This document shows positions 12,744 through 13,212 of a stretch of 13,212 nucleotides of DNA, piece after piece (the stretch's first letter is position 1; every line of letters begins with the position of its first letter). A model generated the notes under the pieces. The model had not been told where the DNA came from. It saw only the letters and a program-made list of their open reading frames with translations, and did not search any database. The DNA comes from an uncultured Coriobacteriaceae bacterium. GTDB taxonomy: Bacteria > Actinomycetota > Coriobacteriia > Coriobacteriales > Eggerthellaceae. The translations under genes were made by a program, and so were the position numbers. The stretch spans positions 1 to 13,212 of the forward strand of contig URQU01000043.1 in the NCBI GenBank assembly GCA_900550055.1, in the 5' to 3' direction.

Positions 12744-13212
12744 TTACCAGCTAAAGGGGATGCATCCGCCCGCCACCAGCAGGATGGCCGAGGCGACCGC
12801 CACTAAAAACAGGCTGTCGCAACGGTCGAGCAGGCCGCCATGGCCCGGCAGCAGCTTGCCGGAATCCTTGAAGCCCACGTTGCGCTTGATGCGGCTTTCC
12901 GCCAAATCGCCCAGCACGCCGCACAGGCCGCTGATCACGCCGAACGCCATTGCCATGGGAATGCTCAGGTTAAGCCCGGGGATAAGCGTGAACAGGCACC
13001 AAAACAGCGCCGACCCCACCAAACCTGCGAAAAAGCCCTCCCAGCTTTTCTTCGGCGACACGCGCGGCGCCAGCTTATGCTTGCCGAACTTGCTGCCGAC
13101 CAAGTAGGCGAAAGAGTCATTCGCCCACACGCTGAAGAAGATGCCGAGCACCAGCACGCCGCCCCACGGATGCGGCAGCGCCTGGCGAACCACCACCAAG
13201 CCGGAAAGCAGC
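12744..13212 (-). CDS. cdsA: Phosphatidate cytidylyltransferase (CDP-diglyceride synthase), C-terminal part
   Basis: The integral membrane enzyme that makes CDP-diacylglycerol from phosphatidate and CTP, the branch point of phospholipid synthesis. The 156 C-terminal residues are present; the N-terminus lies beyond the right edge, and the frame is open to position 13212. Family features are WANDSFAYLVGSKFGKHKLA, then SPKKSWEGF, and the CDS signature SRIKRNVGFKDSGKLLPGHG continuing GLLDR. Hydrophobic helices surround these (GGVLVLGIFFSVW; FFAGLVGSALFWCLFTLI; a last one, SLFLVAVASAILLVAGG). It ends CIPFSW before a TAA at 12744. It precedes dxr, as in the uppS-cdsA-dxr-rseP-ispG order known from many bacteria. 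Confidence 0.96.
   Translation of the reverse strand, partial: LLSGLVVVRQALPHPWGGVLVLGIFFSVWANDSFAYLVGSKFGKHKLAPRVSPKKSWEGFFAGLVGSALFWCLFTLIPGLNLSIPMAMAFGVISGLCGVLGDLAESRIKRNVGFKDSGKLLPGHGGLLDRCDSLFLVAVASAILLVAGGCIPFSW

Noticed and set aside
1..13212. CRISPR arrays, prophage, defence genes, insertion sequences, tRNA or rRNA genes
   Set aside because: I looked on both strands and saw no regular repeat-spacer pattern, transposase or integrase motif, or tRNA-like fold. A tRNAscan or IS search was not possible.

Overview
This is a 13.2 kb stretch of a GC-rich bacterial chromosome made mostly of housekeeping genes, nearly all on the minus strand. Best guess is an actinobacterium of the Coriobacteriia, probably the Eggerthellaceae. 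The clues are high GC, an alanine-rich proteome with strong Shine-Dalgarno sites, a T-box leader on pheS, the block cdsA-dxr-rseP-ispG-proS, and a phasin-like gene next to an AarF/UbiB kinase. This placement is inferred from remembered gene content, not from a search.

Layout. (1) Positions 1-1967 (minus): promoter, T-box leader, pheS, a 211-bp spacer, and the start of pheT, i.e. both subunits of phenylalanyl-tRNA synthetase. (2) 2249-3478 (plus): a GNAT acetyltransferase of the phosphinothricin/methionine-sulfone type, then an orphan two-helix membrane protein with a C-terminal zinc ribbon. The orphan lies between two long perfect inverted repeats. (3) 3507-5686 (minus): a phasin-like gene and an AarF/UbiB-type kinase, ending at a strong hairpin. 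(4) 6067-6960 (plus): a LysR-type regulator divergent from the phasin-ubiB pair across 380 bp. (5) 7087-13212 (minus): cdsA (partial), dxr, rseP, ispG and proS. These make CDP-diacylglycerol, two MEP-pathway steps toward isoprenoids, a site-2 membrane protease and prolyl-tRNA synthetase.

The isoprenoid/lipid block looks like one operon but is split. A hairpin follows cdsA, and intrinsic terminators follow dxr and rseP. A perfect -10 hexamer for rseP overlaps the T-tract of the dxr terminator, and an extended -10 sits just before ispG. ispG and proS are tightly coupled (TAA directly followed by ATG).

Nothing here looks like a defence island, prophage, CRISPR array or insertion sequence, and I saw no tRNA or rRNA gene. 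The most unusual protein is the RseP homologue. It keeps HEGGH and LDGGR but appears to lack the PDZ domain, and it has a predicted winged-helix-like insert between its active-site helix and its second membrane helix. The orphan zinc-ribbon gene between its two hairpins is the second item worth a look.
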